DNA from: Gracilaria gracilis
Taxonomy: Eukaryota > Rhodophyta > Florideophyceae > Gracilariales > Gracilariaceae
Direction: 5' to 3'
DNA: 64,000 nt
Assembly (NCBI GenBank): GCA_030374805.1
Contig: JARGSG010000036.1
Coordinates: 124,001 to 188,000, forward strand
This document shows positions 1 through 10,895 of this stretch, piece by piece (the stretch's first letter is position 1; every line of letters starts with the position of its first letter). The position numbers were made by a program, and so were the translations under genes. The notes below the pieces were generated by a model. It had not been told where the DNA came from. It ran no database searches and saw only the letters and a list, made by a program, of their open reading frames with translations.

Positions 1-2
1 GG

Positions 3-207
3 CTATGTGAGGAGGAGGGGTATGAGTATGGCGTGCAGTTTTGTAAGCAGGTAACACGTTTTAAAGTGTACCGCCTGAACGCAAGGCTTAGATGTCTTAA
101 CTACAAACAAAGACCTCCAGGCTGCGGGTGCAGAGCGGCGTTCATGGCTAAAGCTCGTAGAGATAGAACGGGCTGATGGTGAGCTTTTCTGGCGTGCACA
201 ACCATCG
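3..207 (+). pseudogene. Frameshifted FAR1-type zinc-finger fragment
   Basis: Translation from base 3 gives a Cys-rich stretch (C-x2-LNYKQRPPG-C-G-C-RAAF) typical of the DNA-binding domain of FAR1/MULE proteins. The reading then has to move to a second frame near base 150 (VEIERADGELFW) and a third near base 190 (VHNHRR, the closing HNH of the domain). Each step needs about one base of change, so this looks like two indels in a decayed 5' part of the gene that follows. The domain would bind the element ends or promoter DNA in the nucleus. The window starts inside it, so the true start is not visible. It could instead be an upstream exon boundary, but no GT-AG intron fits in so short a space. 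Confidence 0.45.
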
Positions 208-3200
208 AAGGCTCGGCGCAGACGGGCGAAGAAAGAAAGAGAAGCGGAGAAAGGCTGTGAGGGACGCGATAGAGAAGAACTGTCCCTCAGACTTTCGTGT
301 ACCTTTCATTCACTTTATACCACCAGCCCTGAAGAGTTGCGCTGAGGAAGCCGGTGGTGACCACGACGACGATTTCATGAAGGACGTGATCCCTGTTCGT
401 CCAGGAAGCGTAATGGACTGGCTCTCCGGAGATGGATTGCAGCGTCAGGACGGCGAGTATATGCATACTCAGGAAGTGCGGGTGTGTAGTGACGTTGAAG
501 TTATAGATGTAGAGGCTGAGATGGCAGCAGGAGCAGGACATGGAAGGAGAATTGCATCAACTTCAAAAGACGATGGTACTGCATCTGCAGATAGTTCGGT
601 TGTTGACGTTACCAAGGAGTACCAAAAGGCGAAGAACTCACAGAGTATTAAGGTCCCGGTAAGTTATGCTTTATTGAAAGTTTGACAACATACAATGTAC
701 TACCAAAGTTATTCTAACACGTCACAAAGCCTTCGTCACCATCTGTCTTCCGTTCCATACCGCAGCAATTTCCCTCAGAAGGTAATGAAGCACCGGGCGG
801 TGGGCAGGGAGACGAGCGGCAAGGAGACGACGGGCAGGCAGTGCACAGGGAAGGAGAGGACGGAAATGCAGAGCACAGTCCGGGAGAGCACAGGCAGGAA
901 GAGCACAGTCCGGAAGAGCACAGGCAGGGACACGACGCGCAGGGAGAGCACAGGGAGGAAGGGGAGGGACGGAGTACTACGGAGAGTACCGCCGAGGTAT
1001 CGGATATCTCAACGTATATAGAGCACTACACAGAGGAGGAATGCGTCAGACGCATGTTTCTTGCGTATCTTGAGCAAATGGAAATGTCTCACTCGCAAGA
1101 TTTGCTACAGCACCTCCTATACATTGCTGATGGCTACGGGTTCAAGTTGTCTATTAGGGACTCCAAATACGTAGAGTATGAAGGGCGGAAGGTGTTACAA
1201 CGCGGGTATCTGACGTGCTCCCTCCAGAACCATGAACAGTACAAATGTTCGTACGTCTTTAAGGTCCGAAGAGTACGCGTTACTGACTCAAACCCTCAGC
1301 AATATGCTTTTTCCCCCAATTTCTCCAGGGCGTGTCACAATCACGAGTGTAACAGAAGCTCCCTTCAGAACAAGATGACCCCAGATATGGTTAAGGAGGC
1401 CCACCATCTACAACAAACACTTCATCTCCGGTACGGCACGGTTTTAAGTCTGGTGGAGGAGAACTTTGGCGTGAGGATCGATAAAACTGCGTTTCGACGA
1501 CGTCTGAAGTATATATCAGATTCACGCTATCCGAAAGAGAAAGAATGTCTCCGGCTCTATCAGAATCTGATACAGCTACAGTCAGAGAATGAGTTGAACA
1601 GGGTTTATTGTAGTCGTGGTAGTAATGATGGGCTTCAATTTGTTGCCTGGTGTCTACACCAATGGAGAACGGATTACGAATCGTTTGGTATAGTTCCTGG
1701 TGTCTCCATCGACTGCAAAGCCGTAGCCAACCGTTTCAATCTCCCTCTAATTACTGTCAATGGACTTGACAACAATGGAAATCTCACTACATACTTCATG
1801 GGCTACATTGAGAATGAAACGGAAGAGAGCTTTCTCTGGTTCCTACGACGATTCAAAGAGTGTGTCCGAGTATCTCCCAGCATGTTTGCTGTAGATCAGT
1901 GTGCTGCGCTCATTGGAGCACTGCGACAATTGTTCCCGTTTTCTTCCATAACGTTGGATGACTGGCACTTAAACAAAAACCAATCTATCAACACGGAACG
2001 TTGGTGCAAGTCCATACACCGTTCAGGATGGGGAAAAGAAATGGGAGACGCACTGCACGAGCTGAGGAAAAGTGGCACAATGGAATTGTTCAACACACTC
2101 CGGTCGCAGTTAGAACAACGTTTCTTCGCAAACTTTAATGTACCATTTCCAAGATGGTACAATTTCCTCTACCGCGAGAACCCGGACATGGTAGTGCGCT
2201 GCTTCAAAGATATCACACTCCCTAGTCGCTTCTTCTTTCAAGGCAGTGGGTTCTCTGAATCATCAAACAAACAGTATCAGCAATACATTGTTTGGAAGAG
2301 AGTACCATTTTCAGAAGTTCCCATCGTCATCAAGAGTGTCACCGAACGGTTGCACTTGGAGCGCACTCAGAAAGCCACACTCAGCGACACGGCGCTTCGG
2401 AACAAGCTCTCCATCTCAGGGCTCCCTCTCACAATGGAGACTTCCACCCGCATGATCCAGACCTTCACACCGTATTCCATCAAGAAGTTTATGGACTGCA
2501 GCGTTCGTTTCTCTCCGTACTTCCTGGTCACCAACGTCGAGGTGCTCCAAACCCGAGAGGCACCTTTCAACTTCGACCTCGATACCGCAGGTCTCGATGT
2601 ATCATCTACTCAGCCGTTAGCAGTGTTCACAATTCGGAGAACCTCCAACCGAGACCCCCAGAACCCAGAAACATATAACGCATACCTTGCCGACTCCCCG
2701 AATGATACCGTAGGTGTTGTGAGAAATTGCAGCTGCCGATTCACAACGGCGTGGGGAATACCGTGTCCACACCTTACACGCCTGTTCACCATTTTCAATG
2801 ACATAAGCGATCGATGGCCCCATATTAGAGCACTTATAACAAAACGGTTCCGCATCGAGCATCTATGGCACGTTTATTGGACTCGAAACACCGAAAAATG
2901 GAGTCTGAGAGACATACTCGATCTGCGTTTAAAAATGGGACCATCTCCCGAAAATGTCAGACGCGAGACGGAGATCAGGCTTGCACAAGAAGCACCATTA
3001 TCCACAAGAGCAGGTGTCCAAGCACCACTTCAACCTGAGAATGTAGACGTTGGAGAGATGGTTAGCACGCTGCAAGGTCAAGAAAACGACGCAATGTCCT
3101 CGTACATAACTTACTCCGATTGTAAGGCATTGTGTGACCAGATGCACAAAGTAGCGGAAACATATGGACAAGTTGCTCTCCAAAGTGTCAAGCAATACTT

Positions 3201-3561
3201 TAGAGACGGGCTGAAACAGCTGAATGACGGAAAGTACCCCAATCGTCCCCAGCACGCTCTCCCAGCTCCATCTAGCGTTCCTGATCTGCCTGGAATTTCT
3301 GCAGACGTAGTAATAAACAACCCGAACGCAGGTCTAGGACGTTCCAGGAAACGGAAGAAGTCATTCATGGAGCAGGGCCGACCAGCGAAACGGCGACGAA
3401 GAAACAACCAAACTACAAAACATCTTCCAGACACGAGCCCCTCTGCACCTCTGGTCAATACTGGTGGTATAACGACCCCAATGCAAGCAATTCAAAGAGC
3501 GTTGAATGTGGTCGATCATCCAGATAATCAATATGGTCCAAACAGAGAACAAGAAAGTTAG
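176..3561 (+). CDS. MULE/FAR1-like transposase, two exons
   Basis: Mutator-like transposase related to the FAR1/FHY3 family. Exon 1 runs to 658 and exon 2 from 766 to 3561, joined in phase 0; exon 2 carries about 930 codons. In order: an acidic Gly/Glu/His-rich tract; a second FAR1-like zinc region (nt ~1110-1360, ending in CHNHECN); the MULE catalytic domain with candidate Asp in VSIDCK (~nt 1711) and FAVDQ (nt 1893); and a SWIM zinc finger, C-S-C then C-P-H (nt 2728-2772). The tail is basic, with KRKK and KRRRR clusters that look like nuclear signals. The catalytic core is open, but the first DNA-binding domain upstream is frameshifted, so the locus may be a recent pseudogene. No terminal inverted repeats are visible because the left end is outside the window. 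Family call is firm; activity is not. Confidence 0.8.
659..765 (+). other. Predicted phase-0 intron, 107 bp
   Basis: Donor GTAAGT directly follows codon CCG at 656-658. The acceptor is CCGCAG ending at 765, after a pyrimidine-rich run (CTGTCTTCCGTTCC). Both sides are phase 0 and open. A second AG at 778 would put the next exon out of frame, so 765 is preferred. Confidence 0.55.
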
Positions 3562-3575
3562 AATAGGGTCTTGAC

Positions 3576-3581
3576 AATAAA
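3576..3581 (+). promoter_or_regulatory. Possible poly(A) signal AATAAA
   Basis: AATAAA lies 15 bases after the MULE stop codon (TAG at 3559-3561), a sensible place for a 3' processing signal. A lone hexamer is weak evidence. Confidence 0.3.
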
Positions 3582-3900
3582 GCTTCTTTTTAATGCGTAC
3601 CTTTTGAGCCATTGTTTTGTGTAACACAATTGTATGTTACTCTCAAGACAGTTGCGGTTGGGTGACGGAGTGTAAACGAGTTAGAGTTGAGGCTCAGCAA
3701 TGAAATATTTAGAACTGAGCGACAACCGAATTACCGAGAGCCAGACGGAAACAGACACGGTGAAAGAAAAGGGGTAGAGAGCAAAAACCAGAACTGTTGC
3801 TCTGAGCATGTTTGCGTGGTTTTGACTACGCAATGCGCGCGCTTTTTTGAACTTGGGGCTCGCGAAGCGCTAAGGAGCCCGTTACGCGAGCTGAGTGTTA

Positions 3901-3929
3901 TGGCTCACGCCCCGCAGGGGCGTGAGCCA
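3901..3929. repeat. Perfect 13-bp stem hairpin
   Basis: TGGCTCACGCCCC and its exact reverse complement flank a 3-base loop, GCA. It sits in an otherwise gene-free stretch (3582-4759). A nearby GGCTCGCG...CGCGAGC pair shows further imperfect symmetry. I see no U-tract or gene to make it a terminator. Confidence 0.6.
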
Positions 3930-4511
3930 ATACACTTTGCAGCTACGGAGGTTCCTATGACTTGTATCCAGAGAATTGGCAGAGAGGGGTGTAGGAGCGT
4001 GATAAACGTGACAGAGGTTCTAGGCGCAAATGCTACAAAGAAAGAGAGATTCTGGAACCTCTGTTCCACATAACTAACATTGCGTAGATTTGCCTGGACC
4101 CGCCACAGACGGTGTTGTCGCGAACGCCATTTCAGCCAAAAGAACCATCGCCAGGTATCCGTCCGAACCATAAATCGACAAAAACCCCTAAAACGACAAT
4201 GCTGTGCTTGTCCTTATTCCAGGATTTCACCGTCAACCTCGACAATCCGAGAGACTTCCACATGGGCAGTCTCCAGACCCATGCATGTGCCTTTTGCACG
4301 ATGCAAGAGGGGGTGGACGTTTTCATCTTTTGCTTGGCTATTGTGAGAGAATAGTAAGAACTTTCAAAATGTTGGAGCTATTTAGCTTCTCCGTTGATTC
4401 AAATCTCCATTTGATTGACATAGAATGGGTGACTCAGAACCAACCGCCTGTCACGACAAATTCAAACCATGCTGTAAATGACACAAGATGCAGTTGTTTT
4501 TGCACCGACAT

Positions 4512-4579
4512 CACGTGGTTCCCAAGCGCACCCCTCTCCTCTCTCCGCACAGCACGTGGTTCCCAAGTGCACCCCTCTC
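4512..4579 (+). repeat. Two-copy tandem repeat, period 41
   Basis: A 27-base block beginning CACGTGGTTCCCAAG occurs at 4512 and again at 4553 with a single C/T difference. It includes the palindromic E/G-box CACGTG. It lies about 200 bases before the start of the gene at 4760, so it could be promoter sequence, but that is a guess. Apart from this and the hairpin, 3582-4759 shows nothing I can call a gene. Confidence 0.5.
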
Positions 4580-4759
4580 GACTCTCCGCCACTCTCACAG
4601 CCACTACTTTGGTACCCCGACTCCCGCAATCTTTGTCAAGCCTTCCTTCTCCGCCTTTTCTTGACTGGAACACCCACACTAAATAGCTACTAGCAACACT
4701 ACTATTCCCCTGGGCTTGTTGCTCTTTTTTCCGCTTGTAGGGAGCACTTTTCTACCACT

Positions 4760-5402
4760 ATGGGAAACAACCCAATGTCGACACCGAACGCTTCACCTGC
4801 AAACCTTGCGGCGGTTTTTCGCGATAGCGACATGCACAAGGCATACATATTTCTGTGCAACCAATCAGTAGAAACCTTAATAGTAATTTACAAGTTCTGG
4901 GATGTTCCAAAGCACTACCAAAACATTGCAGCCGGGAAACCTATGCTGATTGCACAACTTATGGTTTTCATTTACGACAACTGTGTCTCTAAAATTCTCG
5001 TACACGCCGTACTGAAAGGCAGTGCCTGGCAATACAATATCTTCGAGAAGCGGTGGGCACTAGTGTGCCAAGACCCCCCTCTTCCTTGCATGCCAGATTT
5101 GCGAGACCTTGTTACCTGCTCGCCTTCAGAAGTGGCAAGCTAAGGTAAGCGCTTTCCCGAGCTTATTACTCGAGAGAAAAGTTCGGCATCGAGGTCGAAT
5201 CAAAAAGCAGAAAGCCCGGCAAAGGGACGAAATTCTCCAGTGAAGAAAGGGCGTTTATCTAAGTCAAATATAGTAGATCTCACCTCGGAAGATCACCCAC
5301 CCGAGAAAGTGGCTGAGAAGAAGAAGTCAAATCAGCAAAAACCATTTTTTTTATCGGAGCTCACTTGATTAATGATTTTAATTCATGGTGATCCCGAATG
5401 TA
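4760..5402 (+). pseudogene. Unknown gene, 5' half, cut by Ty3/gypsy insertion
   Basis: I do not recognise this family. From ATG 4760 the frame is open for 127 codons. It meets TAA at 5141-5143, then continues in the same frame through a Lys/Ser-rich region containing IVDLTSED (a SUMO-interaction-like acidic patch), to TGA at 5366-5368. The N-terminal part has hydrophobic and aromatic blocks (VETLIVIYKFW, LIAQLMVFIYDN) like a globular domain; the C-terminal part is basic and disordered. The frame runs up to the target-site duplication and resumes after the inserted retrotransposon. Layout (N-terminal domain then a basic linker with an IDLT motif) resembles the gene at 46-49.5 kb, but I cannot show homology by eye. 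Confidence 0.5.
5398..5402. repeat. Target-site duplication ATGTA (left)
   Basis: The five bases directly before the 5' LTR are ATGTA, and the five directly after the 3' LTR (17393-17397) are also ATGTA. A 5-bp duplication is standard for Ty3/gypsy integrase. Confidence 0.9.
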
Positions 5403-6399
5403 TGTGAAGAAATGGAAATCCAATGTCGGCACAATGAAGGTTCTCATAATGGAGCTCTATTCATTGAGCCCTGACGTGTCAGACTATGAATATGGACCCC
5501 GTTTCGGGTGAAATTGGAAATATTGTTGGGACGTACCTTGCTAGGTGAATCGGGGACAGAATTTATGAAATAGGTGTACAGTAGGGCCTTGTAGCATATT
5601 TGTCCCAATATTTGGCCTCTCACCTGCTGGGTAGATACTGTGGCACCCTGACACTGGGTTGTCTACGTGTAGAGCCCTCGTGGGAGTGCGCAGCCCTAGA
5701 TACAGTAGATATTATATATACTCGGGCGATCTCGCCCTGGAGCCACTTAGTAAAACTCAGCTGAGTCGTATCTTCTTCTTGAAGTACGTGGTCTTCACCC
5801 CGAAGGCTGGGCCATGGTTGCTACTGCCTACGTTGGTTCAAGACTCCTCTAAGGAGAGTAACCACGACTGGTCTCGGTACAATCACCACTCAGGGTCCCT
5901 AAAGAAGTTCTTTACCACCAGTTTCTGGCTTGTTTTGCTAATTACCCCAGTATCAGGTTGTATTTGTTGTCGCTCACCGAGGTACCGGATCTTTGTTTAG
6001 TTCATCGTTTTCCTGGTGCAGGTCTCGCTTCCGCCTTTGTATAGAGTTATATTTGGACACACGTGTGAGTGTGTCTCGTTCCGCTATCGGCCCTGTCCCC
6101 GCCGTTGGCACGGGCCGTAGCTTCGCTCGTGTGGTTCTCCGTAGGAGCACTACACTGTCTTACGGCACCGATCGCTCCACTTCTGGACTCGTTCTTTCTT
6201 GATCCGTCGCCGGTTATTTTTCTCTAGGCCCACGCTCTTCTTTACCTCTGCAGGTTATTCCAGTACCGTCTCCGGTTTACACCCGGCTGCCACGCGGCAC
6301 GCGCACGGGCAGAGGGCTCTACTTCTGAGTTCGCTTTTTTGTGGGAGCAGGACTCGGACACCCTGGTGGACACGTACCCTCTTTGGGGTTTGCTCTACA
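5403..6399 (+). repeat. 5' LTR, 997 bp
   Basis: Starts TGTGAAG and ends TCTACA, matching the 3' LTR end to end. The start was set by aligning both copies back to the polypurine tract in front of the 3' copy. Several open frames inside the LTR are incidental. Confidence 0.93.
5711..5720 (+). promoter_or_regulatory. TATA-like box in LTR
   Basis: ATTATATATA occurs about 310 bases into the LTR, and the 3' LTR has a similar AGTATATATG. This is the best candidate promoter core for element transcription; no transcript evidence is available. Confidence 0.3.
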
Positions 6400-6402
6400 T
6401 TC

Positions 6403-6414
6403 TGGTCTCCCGAC
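6403..6414 (+). other. Putative primer-binding site
   Basis: TGGTCTCCCGAC begins 3 bases after the LTR. It starts TGG, complementary to the CCA end of a tRNA, as a primer-binding site should. I cannot name the tRNA without the host tRNA set. Confidence 0.55.
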
Positions 6415-6545
6415 TAAAAAGAGTCTAGTGGACTAGGGCCTGAAAAAGAAGTTTAATTGAATTAGTACTCATAAGAGTTCGAAACTAGAAGTTCGTTGTT
6501 CTTTTTGAAGTTGTTTCCCCGCTTGGGTTTGTTTCTGTCACTGGA

Positions 6546-7250
6546 ATGGGATCCGGAAAACGGCCAAGTCCGTCCAAGGCCCGTTCTGTCGGTTCTGGTT
6601 TACCCCCGCAAGAGCGGTCAGTTCCTGAACTGCTACCGGTGAAGGAGAAGGAATCTGGGAGCCGGAAACAACCGTCGAAGACCTCTGATGCCCCAGTGGA
6701 TGGGCCCCCTTCCGTTCCTCCGGAAGGAACCTTATCCGCTGCTGCGGCAAGTGACGCAGTATTATCCGAATTGGATACTCAAGTTCGCATGCTTGAGACC
6801 CAGAGTGCGGTGAGAGCTAGCCCTCAAGCTGCACTCAAAAAGGAGGTCGAATCGCTTCGCGAGGAAGTGAAAGACGCTCAAATGAGAAATGTTTCGGGAG
6901 AAATCCAGCTCCTGAGACAGGAAATGAACTCAATTCTGGAGTTCTTTGGTTCCCAACAAAGTTTTGTGGATGCCTATCATCGGACAGTTGAAGAGTTCCG
7001 TGCCACAACGGATCGAATTCACGCTCGTCTAGGTACCCTCGAAGCCATTATTAGAATGGATGGAGAAGTAGGAGTTCCCCCACGGGAGAAGTCTGTTTCG
7101 AAAGATTTCGTTCATCACTCTGATAAAAAAAGCCATCGCAAGTCCTCAAAAGAGTTTCGCCACCACGTGGATTCGTCTGACTCTGACTCTGACTCTGACA
7201 GCTCGGACAGCTCGTCATCGTCGTCGTCGTCGTCATCGTCCGTTGCCTAG
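6546..7250 (+). CDS. Gag N-terminal ORF (coiled-coil, Ser-rich)
   Basis: A 234-codon frame beginning at the first ATG after the leader. The front is Pro/Ser-rich and basic. The middle (about residues 75-165) is a predicted coiled coil with Leu/Glu heptads (LKKEVESLREEVKDA). The end is a Ser/Asp repeat finishing in a run of Ser. It stops at TAG 7248-7250, but the same frame continues open into the capsid part, so this could be the first section of one Gag interrupted by a single stop, or a separate protein released upstream of capsid. Structural role in the virus-like particle is inferred from position. Confidence 0.6.
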   Translation: MGSGKRPSPSKARSVGSGLPPQERSVPELLPVKEKESGSRKQPSKTSDAPVDGPPSVPPEGTLSAAAASDAVLSELDTQVRMLETQSAVRASPQAALKKEVESLREEVKDAQMRNVSGEIQLLRQEMNSILEFFGSQQSFVDAYHRTVEEFRATTDRIHARLGTLEAIIRMDGEVGVPPREKSVSKDFVHHSDKKSHRKSSKEFRHHVDSSDSDSDSDSSDSSSSSSSSSSSVA

Positions 7251-8657
7251 GAAGGTAGTCGTCGTCGACACTCTCGATCGTCCCGTTCAAGGGCCACGTT
7301 TACCTCTCAAGGTGCAATTCGTACCCGGGAGAAGACAGCTAAGTGTCCTGGTCTTAAGGAGTTGAAGCCTACGAATCGGCTTTATCGGAAGTTGTTATCG
7401 TACCATTACTATCGGTTACAGAAGTCCAAAGGGAAGAGAACCTCTATAAGTACCGAAAGGGTGAGGGTGCACACCCGTAAGCTCAGCGTGACACTCAAGA
7501 ATCGCGAGTTTACAGGAGAAGATCCCATCCTGGCGCTGGATTTCCTCTCTAGGTTTGTTCATGAAGCCGATATTCTTGGAATGACGGAGGGACAGTCGTA
7601 CATTGCCCTCCCCTATTACCTGAAAGGTCAGGCTGAAGACCAGTTTAATTCCATCCTTGGATCGTCAAGAGCCTCGGAAGGCGGCGGTACTTGTTGGCCC
7701 GAAGCGGTTCACTACCTCTTAAGGTCATACGCTACTGGTCATGCCCTTCAACAGGCTACGTCGGCTCTTTGGGAACTAAAGCAACGTCCGGAAGAAACGG
7801 AAACGGCTTATTCAACGCGTCTGAATAAGGCTTTCCACCGCTGTAGTAATGTTCATCCTTCACAGGAGAGATTTGCGATGTTTGTCGATGGGTTAAATCC
7901 CGCGATTCGGGCACTGGTAGCCCGTTATCGGGAGGAGAATCGGAAGATAACCTATTTGGAATTGGTAAAGTACGCCCAGACTGAAGGGGATACGCTCCGA
8001 GCTCGGCGTCTCTCCAAGTCGAAGCCTCGTAAGGTACTGTTTTCCAACAATTCTGACTCTTCTCTGGCCCTTTCATATGGGAACGAAGCCACTATGGACA
8101 TGGATAATGTGCACCTCATAGGTAGTAATCCGAGTTCTATCGGCACTTCAATTGCCACCTCGGAATTGCCGTCAACCACGGTGCCGTCTACGGAGTGCGA
8201 TCCGGCCCTGTATGCTCAGGACCGCCGAGTTCCGGCAGCACCGATATCCTATGGAGGTCTCATGATGAGTACAACTCGCCCAGGATGGAGGGATAGCACC
8301 CGGCAGGGTCGTGTTATAGCGCGTCCCACCGATGGTTCAACCGCAGTGGTCTGCTACGAATGTTATGAATTTGGTCATATCTCACCGCAGTGTCCGGTCC
8401 CGGCACGGGATAGGTTGAAAATCGTCACTCAGTTCGAGTCTCTGACGCCCGAAGAACAGGCACGGGTCCCCAGAACATCCTATGAAGGTGCTAAGCATTC
8501 GTTGGCCCTTCAGGGAGCTGCTGTAACCATGCATGGTAACCCTGCCTTCGCGCAGAATAACCTTCAGGCTCAGCGTCGCGAACCGGTAAACGGGAATCAG
8601 GCAGTTCCCGCGGAGAAAAATCGCCCGCATCAGGCGGTTTCGGCTCCGAAAAACTAA
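7251..8657 (+). CDS. Gag capsid/nucleocapsid with CCHC zinc knuckle
   Basis: Continues in the frame of the N-terminal ORF after TAG 7248. It holds the retrotransposon capsid region (FLSRFVHEADILGMTEG, later MFVDGLNPAIRALV) and, near the end (about nt 8350-8395), a nucleocapsid zinc knuckle, CYECYEFGHISPQC, which fits C-x2-C-x4-H-x4-C and binds genomic RNA. There is no ATG close to 7251, so expression would need readthrough of the TAG or an internal start. It ends at TAA 8655-8657; pol starts two bases later in another frame. Confidence 0.85.
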   Translation, partial: EGSRRRHSRSSRSRATFTSQGAIRTREKTAKCPGLKELKPTNRLYRKLLSYHYYRLQKSKGKRTSISTERVRVHTRKLSVTLKNREFTGEDPILALDFLSRFVHEADILGMTEGQSYIALPYYLKGQAEDQFNSILGSSRASEGGGTCWPEAVHYLLRSYATGHALQQATSALWELKQRPEETETAYSTRLNKAFHRCSNVHPSQERFAMFVDGLNPAIRALVARYREENRKITYLELVKYAQTEGDTLRARRLSKSKPRKVLFSNNSDSSLALSYGNEATMDMDNVHLIGSNPSSIGTSIATSELPSTTVPSTECDPALYAQDRRVPAAPISYGGLMMSTTRPGWRDSTRQGRVIARPTDGSTAVVCYECYEFGHISPQCPVPARDRLKIVTQFESLTPEEQARVPRTSYEGAKHSLALQGAAVTMHGNPAFAQNNLQAQRREPVNGNQAVPAEKNRPHQAVSAPKN

Positions 8658-8659
8658 AT

Positions 8660-10195
8660 ATGGGAGTCTCCCCGACGGAAGGGGCGTCTTCCAAGTCGAA
8701 GCAGAAGACGCCCAAGGCGCCTCCGCTTCGCTCCCTGACTGTTACGATCCTATCAAGGAAAATGGCAGCCACCGACGTGGATTCGGAACACATTTGTGTT
8801 CTTTGTCGACCGTGGATACGGGCCCGTAATCCCCGTCTCCCGGATAGAATCCTGGTAATGGCCAAGCGGAACTATAAAGTCTACGCCGATCTCGGCCTTT
8901 CAGAACATTTTATGGTTCGTCAGTTGTCGGTACTAGACACAGGCGGTGCTCCTAACCTTATTCACAGGAAACTGATACCGCCTGCTCTTCAGGAACGTGT
9001 TCGTTACGGTCCATCAATGGATATTTCGGATGCCGACAACAATCCGATTAGTACGGCTGGTTACATTTCGCTCCTGGTGAGATTAGGGAGGCACCTTGTG
9101 AAGGTAGATTTTGTAGTTTGCGATTCGCTAGCCGCACCAGTTATACTGGGTTGTGATTTCTGTGACAGGTTTGTGGAAAATATCCGTCCTCGGAAGCGTA
9201 CCATAGAAATGGAAGACGGTTCAATAATTCCGATTGTCCGGAGACCTCTGCGAGCCGCTACGCGGAAACACGTACCGCTTCCGGTTGCACATCAGCCTAC
9301 CAAAGGCACAGTGGCATCAACGAAGTTGCACGTGCTCAAATCTGTGCACCTTCCGCCAGAGTCCCAGGTGTGGGTCGAAGTCGTCACCAAACAGTTTGGT
9401 CTACACACAGTGCAGCCGTCACCGGCACTATATGAAGAGCGTCAAATCGCTTTGGCTAATGGAGTCTTAACGATTCTACCGGATGAAGCCTTTAAGGTCC
9501 TCGTCACCAATCGTGGCAAAACCAAACAATGGGTAACAAAGAACCAAGTAATTGGCACGGTATTACCGCACCCCGCTGCAGTGATACCCACGAAGATTCC
9601 GATTGGAACCGTGCTCGGTGTATCTGACCCTAAGGAGGGGGAGGAGGCCGCCGAATTCGCCGAATCACGGAATGAGTCACTTGAAGCCGATACGGATGAT
9701 ACCCAGAAGAACTCGGGTTCAGACATCCCAGCACCTTTTGAGGTTAAGCCGTTGCCACCTGGCACTGAACAGACGAACCCTGTTGAGGAGTTAATGAAGC
9801 TCAATTTGGAGCACGTACCGGAGTCCCATCGGGAGAATCTACGCGATACGCTTCGCGAGTTTACGCCCATGTGGGATGGTACTCTCGGAAGAATTGGAGT
9901 CACAGAGCATTGCATCGATCTACTTCTGAACACTCGGCCCATTGCGCAACATCCTTACAGGGCAGGACCGAAGGCCCAAGAAGAGGAAAAATCTCAAGTC
10001 GAGAAGATGCTCCGAGCCGGAGTTATTGAGCCCGCTCAATCCCCTTGGGCGTCACCAGTTGTTTTGGCGCCAAAGCCAGATAAATCATGGAGATTTTGTA
10101 TCGATTACCGAAAGTTAAATGCGGTTACAGTGAAAGACGTATACCCGATTCCCCGTATGGACGAATATATCGATTCTCTAGGGAGCGCAAAAAAA
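8660..10195 (+). CDS. Pol: aspartic protease and RT N-terminal part
   Basis: Starts at ATG 8660, two bases after the gag stop (TAAatATG), suggesting reinitiation rather than a Gag-Pol fusion. Active-site D-T-G of the retroviral-type aspartic protease lies at nt 8936-8944 (about residue 93), followed by LGCDFCDRF. Reverse transcriptase begins near nt 9950 with the conserved Pro-Trp-Ala-Ser-Pro-Val and WRFCIDYRKLN blocks. The frame is lost after an A7 run at 10189-10195; read on unchanged it ends in unrelated residues at 10255. Confidence 0.88.
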
Positions 10196-10895
10196 GTTTA
10201 CCACTTTAGATGCCAATTGGGGATACTGGCAAGTGCCCATAAGGGAAGAAGATAAGGATAAGACGGCCTTCGTGTGCCATCAAGGCCTGTACCGTTTTCG
10301 GAGAATGCCCTTTGGGTTACCTAACGCCCCCGCACCGTTTCAGAGAGCGGTTGATATCCTCCTGGCTAGGTTCAAGTGGACCACCTGTCTGTTATATTTG
10401 GACGACGTCGTCGTCTTTTCCAATAACATGGAGGACCATCTCACCCATGTACGGGAAGTTATGACCGTTTTACGAGACGCAGGGATTATCTTGAAGCTTA
10501 AGAAGTGCGAGTTTTTCACCGAATCGGTTAAGTACCTTGGGCATATTATTCGCCCAGGTAAGCTCTCAATTGACGAGGTGCGGGTAAAATCCTTGAAAGA
10601 GGCGAAACCCCCAAGAACTCAAACGGAGGTTCGATCCTTCTTAGGCCTGTGTAACGTTTACCGTCATTTCGTGCCGAACTTTTCGGATATCGCTTCGCCG
10701 TTGAACAAACTCCTGATGAAAAGAAGACCAGTGGAATCGGAACCCTTTGGCGATGCAAAAGCGTCCGCATTTGCAGCACTAATTGAAGCTGTAACGTCAC
10801 CACCAGTCTTGGCCCTGCCGAAACCCAGCTTACTTTACGAGGTTGACACTGATGTGAGTGCGAACCAAGTTGGTTGTGCGTTGTTCCAGGTGGAA
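10196..10895 (+). CDS. Pol: reverse transcriptase catalytic part
   Basis: Second pol frame. It begins with the RT block LDANWGYWQVPI directly after the A7 run, then FGLPNAPAPFQ and the catalytic YLDDVVVF (about nt 10393), the two Asp that hold the metal ions. After RT comes the connection region with FLGLCNVYRHFVPNF and the start of RNase H (YEVDTDVS, first catalytic Asp). A second frame change between about 10880 and 10915 is needed to stay in RNase H. Confidence 0.88.

Noticed and set aside
4204-4693. Overlapping frames on both strands upstream of the gene at 4760
   Set aside because: Largely produced by the 41-base tandem repeat and Pro/Ser-rich low complexity; no domain.
5659-6417. Open frames inside the 5' LTR (and the same ones in the 3' LTR)
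   Set aside because: Duplicated LTR sequence without ATG-led domains; no protein family, and LTRs do not code in this element type.
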